The notes beneath the pieces were generated by a model. The model was not told the DNA's origin, did not search any database, and saw nothing but the letters and a program-made list of their open reading frames with translations. This document shows, piece after piece, positions 16,542-24,641 of a stretch of 64,000 nucleotides of DNA (its first letter is position 1; every line of letters begins with the position of its first letter). The stretch is from an uncultured bacterium (lineage in GTDB: Bacteria; Cyanobacteriota; Vampirovibrionia; Gastranaerophilales; Gastranaerophilaceae): contig CATLLJ010000006.1 of NCBI GenBank assembly GCA_950022495.1, positions 62,001 through 126,000 on the forward strand, read 5' to 3'. Both the position numbers and the translations under genes were made by a program.

Positions 16542-17450
16542 ATGAATGAGATTCTCAAATTATTATCAGATATACCAATACTTATAGTATTAACAGTATT
16601 TATCATATCAATTATATACACATTAACCCAATACATTAAAGTTGGGAAAAATTTAAATATTATAATACAATTTATATCGAATTTTAAAAAAAGCGATTTA
16701 AATTTCAGATTCAAAGAACTTGACACCTGGATGATGTCAAACCCTTATGTATCACTAATTTGGACAGAATTTAAAAATACCCTTGTGTTCTCTGAATCGT
16801 TAGCGTTAAAAAGTGTCGGCGACGATGTAAAATATCAAGATATTTCTTCTACAGTACAAAATATTCAAACAACTGCAGACCCGTTATATTTTTTCAATGA
16901 AGAAACTCTTGTTACATCAAAATTAAACTATAAAATGATACAAACAATTCCAACTGTACTAACAGGTTTTGGTCCATTGTTCACATTTTTAAATATCGCA
17001 ATTGCATTCGGTAAAATTGACTTTTCAACTCAGGAAAAAACAATTTCATCAGTTGCAGGATTTATGTCAACAATGCAGACTGCAGCACTTGTATCAGTAG
17101 TTGCAGTAGGTTCTTCATTAATCTATCTATTAATTGAAAAGCTTTTGTATAATAAAATGTGCAGAACTCCATTAGGACACATTAAAAAGATTACAGGTAC
17201 ATTATTTGCAAGTATTTCTGCTGAAAAATTCTTATATGAACTTCTAAGAGAAACTAAAATTCAAAACAACTCCAGCGAAAACTTGATGAATGCAATCCCT
17301 GACGAATTTAAAACAGCCCTGAATGCAAGTATGGCAAGCAACCTTGTACCATACTTAGAAAACTTGATTTACGGTTTAAATCAGTTGAATAAACAATTGA
17401 AAGAAACAGCAAAAACAACCAAATCAGATGTAGTAGATGATTTATTCTAA
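16542..17450 (+). CDS. MotA/TolQ/ExbB-type (ZorA-like) proton-channel protein
   Basis: A 302-residue membrane protein. The first helix (about residues 10-32, PILIVLTVFIISIIYTL) is followed by a roughly 100-residue cytoplasmic section, then two long helices (about 135-160, LTGFGPLFTFLNIAIAFG, and 170-205, TMQTAALVSVVAVGSSLIYLL). The segment between resembles the MotA_ExbB core that conducts ions with a MotB/ExbD partner. The next gene supplies that partner, 11 nt downstream with AAAGGA. The C-terminal tail is short (about 90 residues), unlike the long tail of defence ZorA proteins. It may be a stator for an envelope machine. The driven process is unknown. Confidence 0.7.
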   Translation: MNEILKLLSDIPILIVLTVFIISIIYTLTQYIKVGKNLNIIIQFISNFKKSDLNFRFKELDTWMMSNPYVSLIWTEFKNTLVFSESLALKSVGDDVKYQDISSTVQNIQTTADPLYFFNEETLVTSKLNYKMIQTIPTVLTGFGPLFTFLNIAIAFGKIDFSTQEKTISSVAGFMSTMQTAALVSVVAVGSSLIYLLIEKLLYNKMCRTPLGHIKKITGTLFASISAEKFLYELLRETKIQNNSSENLMNAIPDEFKTALNASMASNLVPYLENLIYGLNQLNKQLKETAKTTKSDVVDDLF

Positions 17451-17461
17451 AAAGGATATCA

Positions 17462-18151
17462 ATGGCAATAGTATTCAGAAAACAGAATAACGAAGAAGAT
17501 GGAGGAAATATCTTCTGGGTAACAATGGCAGACTTGATGTTAGGTCTTGCTATTATCTTTATTACACTGTTTGTACTTGCTATGACAGGATTTTCACAAC
17601 AAGATATTCAGCAGCAGCAAGCTCAGATGGAAGTTGCGGAAAAAATCAGTCAAGAAATGCAAGATGCCGGAATTGATGCCGATGTTGATAAAATGACCGG
17701 CGATTTGAAAATTTCTGATGTAGAGTTATTTGAACTTAACAGCTACGTTCTTTCTGATAACGGTAAAAAACTTCTTGATAAACTGGCTCCAATATATATA
17801 AATTCTATTTTTGCAGATAAAGAACTTGCAAGCCAGATTGGAAATATAATTATACAGGGGCATACAGATTCCCAAATGTTCGCCGGAGTAAATTCTAAAG
17901 ACGAACAGTTCTTAAGAAACATGGACTTAAGTTTAAAAAGAGCAAATTCGGTAGCAGAATATATTTTTAAAACAAACTACAACAAAAAATACGCTGATGA
18001 ATTTAGAAAAATGATTGTCGTTGAAGGAAAAAGTTTCAACGAACCAATTATAATAAACGGCAAAGAAGATTATGGCAAAAGCCGCCGTGTTGAATTAAAA
18101 TTAAAAATAAAAGATTGGAATGTGTCAAAAGCACTGGGATTAAGGAAATAA
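17462..18151 (+). CDS. MotB/OmpA-like (ZorB-like) peptidoglycan-binding stator partner
   Basis: A 229-residue protein. One N-terminal membrane helix (about residues 18-41) begins [20 protein letters not shown], where the Asp in ADLM corresponds to the proton-carrying Asp of MotB/ZorB. A Gln-rich linker follows, then an OmpA C-like domain at about 110-215 with [14 protein letters not shown] and [19 protein letters not shown], matching the family GHTD...N..LS..RA..V peptidoglycan-binding residues. It is expected to anchor the channel protein encoded just upstream to the cell wall. The next gene starts 1 nt after its stop. Confidence 0.8.
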   Translation: MAIVFRKQNNEEDGGNIFWVTMADLMLGLAIIFITLFVLAMTGFSQQDIQQQQAQMEVAEKISQEMQDAGIDADVDKMTGDLKISDVELFELNSYVLSDNGKKLLDKLAPIYINSIFADKELASQIGNIIIQGHTDSQMFAGVNSKDEQFLRNMDLSLKRANSVAEYIFKTNYNKKYADEFRKMIVVEGKSFNEPIIINGKEDYGKSRRVELKLKIKDWNVSKALGLRK

Positions 18152-18152
18152 A

Positions 18153-19514
18153 ATGATTAACGAACAAAATATTATAGAAACAATAAACATGATAAGATTG
18201 TACAATCTTGATATCAGAACAGTAACATTGGCTTTAAGCTTGCGGGATTGTATATCAGAAGATATTGACAAAGTTTGCGACAATATTTATAACAAGATAA
18301 AAAAATATGCACAAAATCTTGTAGCATACGCAGACGAACTTGCAGACGAATATTCAATACCGATTATCAATAAAAGAATTGCCGTTACACCGATTTCACT
18401 CATTGGAGAAGCCTGCACAAACCCTGACTATGTCAGAATTGCACAAACTTTAGACAAAGCAGCAAAAGAAGTAGGGGTAAACTTTATCGGCGGTTTTTCC
18501 GCACTGGTAGAAAAAGGCTGCACAAAAGGCGACAAGCTTTTAATTGAAAGCATTCCGGAAGCACTGGCAAAAACAGAAAGAGTTTGCTCTTCCGTGAACC
18601 TTGCATCATCAAAAGCCGGTATTAATATGGATGCAGTTCTTAAGATGTCTGAGATTATTAAAAAATCTGCTGAATTGACAAAAGAAAATGACAGCATAGG
18701 TGCCGCAAAACTGGTTGTGTTCTGTAATGTACCGGGGGATAATCCTTTCATGGCAGGTGCGTTTTGTGGAATAGGAGAACCGGAATGTGCACTAAATGTA
18801 GGCGTTTCCGGTCCGGGAGTAGTAAGAGCAGCTGTGGAAGCTTTACCTGATAATGCCAATATGAGTGAATTAGCAAATAAAATTAAAGAAATTGCATACA
18901 AAATCACATCCACAGGCGAACTTGTAGGAAGAAAATTAGCAAAACGTTTAGACATCCCGTTCGGTGTAATAGATTTATCACTGGCACCGACACCGGCTCA
19001 AGGTGACAGTGTTGCTGGAATATTTCAGGCAATGGGTTTAGAACATGCCGGAGCACATGGAACAACTGCGGCACTTGCAATGCTTAATGATGCGGTAAAA
19101 AAAGGTGGCATTATGGCAAGTTCACACGTAGGCGGATTATCGGGAGCATTTATTCCTGTTTCAGAAGATGCCGGTATGATTGAAGCAGCAGAAAAGGGTT
19201 ATTTAACTTTCAGCAAATTAGAAGCAATGACTTCTGTTTGTTCTGTAGGACTTGATATGATTGCAATTCCGGGTGAGACTCCGGCTGATACAATAGCTGG
19301 AATTATCGCAGATGAAATGGCAATCGGTATGATAAACAAAAAAACTACTGCAGTCAGAATTATACCTGCGGCAGGTAAAAAAGTTGGAGATTATATCTCT
19401 TACGGAGGACTTCTTGGTGAAGCTCCGGTTATGCCTATAAATCAACTTTCATCATCAAAATTTGTCAACAGAGGTGGAAGAATTCCGGCACCAATTCATA
19501 GCTTAAATAATTAA
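18153..19514 (+). CDS. UPF0210/PFL-family (DUF711) protein
   Basis: A 453-residue protein recognised as the UPF0210 family. The N-terminus is [28 protein letters not shown]; later come [75 protein letters not shown] and the C-terminal [12 protein letters not shown]. Length is the family norm. The biochemical function is unknown to me. The usual genomic partner, an ACT-domain UPF0237 protein, is not adjacent. Instead it follows the stator pair with a 1-nt gap and AAGGA site, which is unusual enough to note. Confidence 0.9.
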   Translation: MINEQNIIETINMIRLYNLDIRTVTLALSLRDCISEDIDKVCDNIYNKIKKYAQNLVAYADELADEYSIPIINKRIAVTPISLIGEACTNPDYVRIAQTLDKAAKEVGVNFIGGFSALVEKGCTKGDKLLIESIPEALAKTERVCSSVNLASSKAGINMDAVLKMSEIIKKSAELTKENDSIGAAKLVVFCNVPGDNPFMAGAFCGIGEPECALNVGVSGPGVVRAAVEALPDNANMSELANKIKEIAYKITSTGELVGRKLAKRLDIPFGVIDLSLAPTPAQGDSVAGIFQAMGLEHAGAHGTTAALAMLNDAVKKGGIMASSHVGGLSGAFIPVSEDAGMIEAAEKGYLTFSKLEAMTSVCSVGLDMIAIPGETPADTIAGIIADEMAIGMINKKTTAVRIIPAAGKKVGDYISYGGLLGEAPVMPINQLSSSKFVNRGGRIPAPIHSLNN

Positions 19515-19535
19515 ATTTATAGAGGTGAATAATAA

Positions 19536-20051
19536 ATGGCAAAAACAAATTCAATATCCAAATTTAGTAACAGTTTAGTTGAATTTTTGATTAATTCACT
19601 TACGGATAAGCACGGAAACGCAAGAGCAGTTGCTCAAAAATATAACAATTTAAAAGTATATATGGATCCTGCAAAAATAACAACACCGCACTTTTTTGTA
19701 TCAGTGGGAATATCCGAAGCTTGTTTTGCTATCGAAGACGGTAAAAAATTAGATGGAAGCCTTGGATACGAAGACGGTTATGTTGTTAGATGGGCCGGCA
19801 GATCAAATATCCACAACGAACTTGAAGCTTTTTGGAAAGCACTCAAAGATGCAATTTCGGCAATGGATAAAGATGAAGGCGACGGTAAAAGTACTGAAGC
19901 ACTTATTCAAAGTAAATTGGCTGAAGCGGCTAATGATTCAATGAAAGTTGATATGACCGGTACCGGTATTGATAAAACAAAAAGATCTGAATATGATAGA
20001 AAGAAAAAATCATACCTGAAAAGATTTAAAAATAAAAAGATAGACAAATAA
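19536..20051 (+). CDS. Hypothetical protein, last gene of the stator operon
   Basis: A 171-residue soluble-looking protein that I do not recognise. AGAGGTG precedes the ATG, 21 nt after the UPF0210 stop. Residues 1-110 look folded, with alternating strands and helices (HFFVSVGISEACFAIEDG, YVVRWAGRSNIHNELEAFWKAL). The last 50 residues are strongly basic (KKKSYLKRFKNKKIDK), as in a nucleic-acid- or membrane-contacting tail. No signal peptide or membrane helix is seen. Operon position suggests a role with the upstream three genes. Confidence 0.65.
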   Translation: MAKTNSISKFSNSLVEFLINSLTDKHGNARAVAQKYNNLKVYMDPAKITTPHFFVSVGISEACFAIEDGKKLDGSLGYEDGYVVRWAGRSNIHNELEAFWKALKDAISAMDKDEGDGKSTEALIQSKLAEAANDSMKVDMTGTGIDKTKRSEYDRKKKSYLKRFKNKKIDK

Positions 20052-20059
20052 TTTTTAAA

Positions 20060-20743
20060 TTACCATGGATAGTCAGTAGAAGCTTTCCAGCCATTTCTTC
20101 TTAATTTTTCTGCACAATATATTCTTATATTACTTTTTTTACAATCATTATTAATCGCAGTATCAGATAAATTATAGCCTAAGGGCATAACACTTCCGTT
20201 TGAAGTTCTAACAAGCATAAATAAATCATTTCCAAACCTGTTTGGCTTATTAGGTCCATTAATATCTACAATAACTCCTGAAGAACTCGTAATACTAAAA
20301 TCATATTGGCTGTCTGTATCCTTATCTCCGGATGAAAGCCCTCCTCTTGTGATTACAGAATATAATATACCATCCATAGTAATAAACGGAACTCTATTTT
20401 CAATATTAAAAACGCTATAAACTTTTGAATCCCATGGATTAGCTGTTTTATACCCGCATTTTTGGGCAGTATCACACCAGACAGCGATTTTCATATAAGG
20501 TGCTAAATATGTTTGAACATAATCTTTTGTTCTAAGAGTATTATCCCAGCCTTCATAATCACCATTCTCATTTACAGACAACTTGATAGCTTGATTAATT
20601 ATAGATTGGGCTTTTCTTAGTTTAGAAATCTTTCCATTTTGATCAAGTTTAGCTATTAAATTCGGAATTGTCATCGCAGCAACTACACCAATAATTCCCA
20701 ATGTAATCAAAACTTCTGCTAAAGTAAATGCTTTAAATTTCAT
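20060..20743 (-). CDS. Type IV pilin-like (pseudopilin) protein
   Basis: A 227-residue paralogue of the protein at 2063-2785. A very short leader MKFKA precedes FTLAEVLITLGIIGVVAAM, identical to the first copy through the assembly helix. The globular part has VDINGPNKPNRFGNDLFML, the same D-x-N-G-x(3)-P-N-x(2)-G-x-D pattern, and ends NGWKASTDYPW. The start at 20743 has GGAAG upstream. A GTG two codons earlier is less likely. It converges with the stator operon at an 8-nt gap, and no secretion genes are nearby. Confidence 0.85.
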   Translation of the reverse strand: MKFKAFTLAEVLITLGIIGVVAAMTIPNLIAKLDQNGKISKLRKAQSIINQAIKLSVNENGDYEGWDNTLRTKDYVQTYLAPYMKIAVWCDTAQKCGYKTANPWDSKVYSVFNIENRVPFITMDGILYSVITRGGLSSGDKDTDSQYDFSITSSSGVIVDINGPNKPNRFGNDLFMLVRTSNGSVMPLGYNLSDTAINNDCKKSNIRIYCAEKLRRNGWKASTDYPW

Positions 20744-20850
20744 TATCACTTCCGTTAATATAATACATTATCAAATGTAATAATACATTATATAATGAAT
20801 AAAGTCAACCAATATTTGTATTATTCAGTAAAAATAGTATTATTTTGCTG

Positions 20851-21084
20851 ATGGAAAACGAAATAAAATTAGAAACAAATAATTTAGCTTCTCAAATAAA
20901 ATATATTGGTGCTTTAAACGGTTATACCATAACTAAAATTAAAGAAGAAGTTAATCGAAAATATAACAAAACCGACAGCAATAGAAATCTTAGCAACAAA
21001 TTCAGAAACAAAACAATTAGGGTAAACGAACTTGTTGAAATATTGGATATTTTAGATTACGAAATTTACATTCATAAACGATAA
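20851..21084 (+). CDS. Small HTH-like protein
   Basis: A 77-residue protein, alpha-helical, ending VNELVEILDILDYEIYIHKR. The pattern resembles the small HTH protein at 46653-46862: N-terminal helix, ITKIKEEVNRKY turn, LSNKFRNKTIRVNE, then a hydrophobic EILDILDYEI. I infer a minimal DNA-binding domain, with unknown target. No Shine-Dalgarno is seen. TATTAT (20838-20843) ends 7 nt before the ATG at 20851, which supports this start over TTG at 20845. Confidence 0.6.
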   Translation: MENEIKLETNNLASQIKYIGALNGYTITKIKEEVNRKYNKTDSNRNLSNKFRNKTIRVNELVEILDILDYEIYIHKR

Positions 21085-21114
21085 TCTTTTTTTATAGATG
21101 TCTCTCGGGTTATA

Positions 21115-21123
21115 TGATATAAT
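21115..21123 (+). promoter_or_regulatory. Extended -10 element of uvrC (leaderless arrangement)
   Basis: TG-A-TATAAT (21115-21123) ends 6 nt before the uvrC ATG at 21130, with no ribosome-binding site between. The same nine bases recur at the same distance before the sensor kinase at 58128. Confidence 0.65.
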
Positions 21124-21129
21124 TAACTT

Positions 21130-22788
21130 ATGAACGAAAAATTGAAGGACAGTTTAAAACTTTTGCCGTCATTACCGGGCTGTTATATTTATTACAATGC
21201 CGATAATGAAATTATATATGTAGGGAAAGCTAAAATTCTCAAACGCAGAGTAATGTCTTACTTTAACAGGAAAAATCACGACAGTGTTAAAGTAAATGTC
21301 CTTGTTTCACAAATTGACCGATTAGAATACATAATTACCAATACCGAAGTTGAAGCATTAATTTTAGAAAGTCATTTAATAAAAAAACATAAACCCAGAT
21401 ATAATATATTATTAAAAGACGATAAAAAGTATCCGTACTTCTTAATAACTAACGAAGATTTTCCACGTATTTCAATTGTCAGAAAAAGAAATATGAATGC
21501 TGAAAAAGGCAAATATTACGGACCTTACACAAACATAAGAGCTATGCATTCAACACTGGATTTTTTAAAGAAAATTTTTCCTTTGCGTCAATGCAAAACT
21601 CCAAAATTCAAATCCAGACCCTGCCTGTATTATCACATCGGTAAATGTCTTGCCCCATGCCAGAATATGGTAACAAGTGAAGAATACAAAGCAATTGTTC
21701 ATCAAGCAGAATTGTTTTTATCAGGCAAACAATCTGAACTTATGAAACAATTGATGATTCAGATACAAAAATATTCCGAAACCGAACAATTTGAAAAAGC
21801 TGCACGACTTCGCGACAGCTACTACGATTTGCAAAAAACACTGGAAAAACAAAAAGTTGTCTATGAAAATACTAAACTTAACGAAGATGTAATATCACTT
21901 CAACATGATGACGGAATTCTAGCTATTGTCATAATGATGATAAGAGAAGGCAGACTTATTGATAAAAAAGATTTTACATACGATGTTGAAGAAGAGGATA
22001 AAACTGAATTCTTTGCAACATTTTTCAAAGAATATTACAACACTCTAGCATTAGAATTTCCTGATAAAATTGTATCAAATGAACTCGAAGCAGTCGGGGA
22101 TAAAGCCTTATACGAAGAATGGCTTAATATAATTTCCGGCAAAAAAGTTAAAATCAGCTACGGTAAATCAGCTCAAGGCAAAGAACTTCAAATGCTTGCA
22201 GATAAAAATGCAAAAGTCATTCTTGATAATGCAAAATTATCCAAGATGACTAAGATTAGAGACGATTTCAATAATATCGGTTCTTATTTGAAGGAAAAAC
22301 TAAAATTAAATAATTTTCCATACAGAATTGAGTGTTACGATATTTCACACATTCAAGGAACCAATACCGTTGCCTCAATGGTAACTTTTATTAATGGTTT
22401 GAGCAAAAAATCCGAATATAAAAAATTCAAAATTAAATCAACCGAAGGCAAGCCTGACGACTTTTTATCAATGAAAGAAGTTTTGACAAGAAGACTCTCC
22501 CGTCTCGGTGAAAAAGGCTGGGATAAGCCTGATTTAATAATAATTGACGGCGGCAAAGGACAGTTATCAAGCGTTATGGCAATTGTTGAAGAACTAGGTG
22601 TCACAGGAATAGATTTTGTCAGCCTTGCAAAAAGACAGGAAGAAGTATTTCTTCCAAATCAATCAAAATCAATACTCTTACCGCGTGAATCCAGTGCGTT
22701 ATTCCTAATCCAACGAATTAGAGACGAAGCACACAGGTTCGCCATAACATATCACAGAAAATTACGTTCAAAAAAGAGTTTAAGTTAA
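21130..22788 (+). CDS. uvrC: Excinuclease ABC subunit C, lacking the C-terminal HhH domain
   Basis: Makes the dual incisions in nucleotide excision repair after UvrA/UvrB damage recognition. The 552 residues contain the GIY-YIG nuclease (PGCYIYYNADNEIIYVGKAK), the Cys-rich region RPCLYYHIGKCLAPC, the UVR motif (about residues 200-235, FEKAARLRDSY), and the RNase H-like nuclease (YDISHIQGTNTVASMV, LIIIDGGKGQLS, SLAKRQEEVF, RDEAHRFAITYHR). The protein stops at KLRSKKSLS, where normal UvrC continues into a tandem helix-hairpin-helix domain of about 50-60 residues. Only 12 nt separate the stop from the convergent gene, so the domain is absent rather than frameshifted. Both nuclease sites look intact. 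Confidence 0.95.
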   Translation: MNEKLKDSLKLLPSLPGCYIYYNADNEIIYVGKAKILKRRVMSYFNRKNHDSVKVNVLVSQIDRLEYIITNTEVEALILESHLIKKHKPRYNILLKDDKKYPYFLITNEDFPRISIVRKRNMNAEKGKYYGPYTNIRAMHSTLDFLKKIFPLRQCKTPKFKSRPCLYYHIGKCLAPCQNMVTSEEYKAIVHQAELFLSGKQSELMKQLMIQIQKYSETEQFEKAARLRDSYYDLQKTLEKQKVVYENTKLNEDVISLQHDDGILAIVIMMIREGRLIDKKDFTYDVEEEDKTEFFATFFKEYYNTLALEFPDKIVSNELEAVGDKALYEEWLNIISGKKVKISYGKSAQGKELQMLADKNAKVILDNAKLSKMTKIRDDFNNIGSYLKEKLKLNNFPYRIECYDISHIQGTNTVASMVTFINGLSKKSEYKKFKIKSTEGKPDDFLSMKEVLTRRLSRLGEKGWDKPDLIIIDGGKGQLSSVMAIVEELGVTGIDFVSLAKRQEEVFLPNQSKSILLPRESSALFLIQRIRDEAHRFAITYHRKLRSKKSLS

Positions 22789-22800
22789 ACAAAACACTTA

Positions 22801-24402
22801 TTAGTCAAATAAAGCATTGATTTTATCTGTAATATCCTGCGGATCAATTTCGTTAGTAATTTTATTTACATCCTGTGCTATTTGATATAACTTAGCAGCT
22901 TCAATTTTATCACCTGTAATTGCAATTGAACGGGCAAGGTTAAAGTGAGCAAGAGCATAATTAGGGTTATGTTCAACAGCTTTTTTGAACATTTCCATTG
23001 CATTCTGAACTCTTCCTAAATCATCAAGATAAATTACACCGAGATTATTATATGCAATTGAATAATTTTCATCATATTTAATCGCATACTCATATTCTCT
23101 TATAGCTTCATCTGTTTCACCTTTACCCCAGTACAAAAATCCTAAGTTACAGTGAATTTTTGCATTAGTCGGTTCAAGTTCAAGTGCATTTCTATAAACA
23201 GCAAGAGCATTGTCATAATCTTCTTTATCATAAAACGCACTGCCTAAGTTAACGTAAATATCAATATCTTCAGGAGTTAACAGATATGCACTCTGGTAAG
23301 ATGTAATTGCCGCATCCAAATCTTTTTTAGCTTCCTGAAATACAAATCCTAAAGTTTGATTTATAACACTTGTCCACTCTTTACTCGGATTTAAAGTGAC
23401 AGCAGTCTGGAAATGTGACACTGCACTGGCAACATCGCCTTTTACATAAAGAATATTAGCAAGATTAGAATGGAATTCAGGCATATTAGGCATAATTTGA
23501 ATTAGTTTGTTATAAACTTCAATCGCATTATCATAGTCGCCGATATCTTCATAAGCCTTGCACAAATGACGATACGCAGGAATGTTCAAACTATCAAGCC
23601 AGATTGCCATTTTGTATTCAGTAATAGCATTTTCAAACTGTCCTAATGATGAATAAATATCACCTAAAAGGCAATATAAAGGCACAAATCCAGGAGCCTT
23701 TTCTACTGCTTCTATATAAACATCAATAGCTTCATCCAAACCGTTTGACTGAACTTTTGAATATCCTTTTAGCAAAATCGGTAAAAATTTTATATAAGCA
23801 AAAGAGTCTTTAACTTTCTTCAAAGCATCAATATCAAATGGAAGAGTTAAAACTGACAATGCATATTCTCCAATTGATTTTAATTTATTTTTAAACACTC
23901 TGAAAGATGAAACTTTATAAAGATTATGCAGCAGATAATGTGCACTTGAGCTTCTTAATGGTGCGTACTTAATAGCATTTTTAGCATTAATTTCTGCATC
24001 CAAAAATCTTGCTTTTTTAGTATAAGTTTCAGCAAGCATATAATACGCTTTTGAGAATTTTGGATTCTTTTTAATTGCTGTTTCAAAATAATTAACAGCT
24101 TTGTCCAAATCACCTTTAAAAAACTGGGCTCTGCCAATTTTGTAATAAATATCATAAGAATCAATATAAGATTCAAGTGCAATTTGATATTCTGTAATTG
24201 CCTCGTCAATATACTGGCAGGAAGAATAAATATCTAAATGCCATGCCAGATATAAGTCACCCAATCTCAAATGCAAATCTGCATTTGTCGGATCTTTTTG
24301 AAGCCCTATTTGACATAATTCAATGGCAGACTTAACATTGCCGGTTTTAATTTCTTTTTTAATTTTTTTATTAAGTAATTCTGTATCGCTTTTCATAACC
24401 AT
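22801..24402 (-). CDS. Large tetratricopeptide-repeat protein
   Basis: A 533-residue protein built almost wholly of TPR units (at least ten), for example ALAVYRNALELEPTNAKIHCNL, AIREYEYAIKYDENYSIAYNNL and AMEMFKKAVEHNPNYALAHFNL, each cut here to its core. There is no signal peptide or membrane helix, so it is probably a cytoplasmic protein-protein interaction scaffold. The middle section (about 165-210) breaks the repeat regularity and may be a spacer. The start at 24402 (MVMKSDTELL) has a weak AAGAG site. The downstream ATG at 24396 is the alternative. No partner is evident from neighbours. Confidence 0.85.
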   Translation of the reverse strand: MVMKSDTELLNKKIKKEIKTGNVKSAIELCQIGLQKDPTNADLHLRLGDLYLAWHLDIYSSCQYIDEAITEYQIALESYIDSYDIYYKIGRAQFFKGDLDKAVNYFETAIKKNPKFSKAYYMLAETYTKKARFLDAEINAKNAIKYAPLRSSSAHYLLHNLYKVSSFRVFKNKLKSIGEYALSVLTLPFDIDALKKVKDSFAYIKFLPILLKGYSKVQSNGLDEAIDVYIEAVEKAPGFVPLYCLLGDIYSSLGQFENAITEYKMAIWLDSLNIPAYRHLCKAYEDIGDYDNAIEVYNKLIQIMPNMPEFHSNLANILYVKGDVASAVSHFQTAVTLNPSKEWTSVINQTLGFVFQEAKKDLDAAITSYQSAYLLTPEDIDIYVNLGSAFYDKEDYDNALAVYRNALELEPTNAKIHCNLGFLYWGKGETDEAIREYEYAIKYDENYSIAYNNLGVIYLDDLGRVQNAMEMFKKAVEHNPNYALAHFNLARSIAITGDKIEAAKLYQIAQDVNKITNEIDPQDITDKINALFD

Positions 24403-24450
24403 TTATAGACTCTTTACCAATCATTGTAATTAATTTTCCGCAAAAAAGCA

Positions 24451-24600
24451 AGGGGTAAATGTATGTTTCCAATATTCATAATATTTGCAAGTTATTTGAT
24501 AGGGTTGGGGGGGGTAAATATATGTCTGCAATATTTGTACTATTTGTAAGTTATCAGATAGAGGGGAATAAATGTATCTTTCTAATATTTATAATTATGA
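24451..24600 (+). repeat. Three degenerate tandem repeats upstream of the DRE-TIM synthase gene
   Basis: Units begin at about 24451, 24510 and 24562 and share GGGG-TAAAT-x-TATGT-x-T-x-CAATATT, then ATTTG-AAGTTAT-x-x-GATAG. The second contains a run of eight G. Unit length is roughly 52-60 nt. They end just before the promoter-like TG-C-TACAAT at 24609-24617. Confidence 0.7.
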
Positions 24601-24608
24601 AACTTTTA

Positions 24609-24617
24609 TGCTACAAT
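24609..24617 (+). promoter_or_regulatory. Extended -10 promoter element of the DRE-TIM synthase gene
   Basis: TG-C-TACAAT (24609-24617) is followed 14 nt later by AAGGGG, which is the ribosome-binding site for the ATG at 24642. Unlike the leaderless cases elsewhere, a normal leader is present here. Confidence 0.5.
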
Positions 24618-24641
24618 AAGTAAAAAGGGGATATATAATAT

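Noticed and set aside
16542-20051. Canonical Zorya defence system
   Set aside because: The two stator proteins are ZorA/ZorB-like, but no ZorC, ZorD or ZorE nuclease/helicase partner is present and the channel protein is too short. I therefore report it as an open finding rather than a Zorya call.
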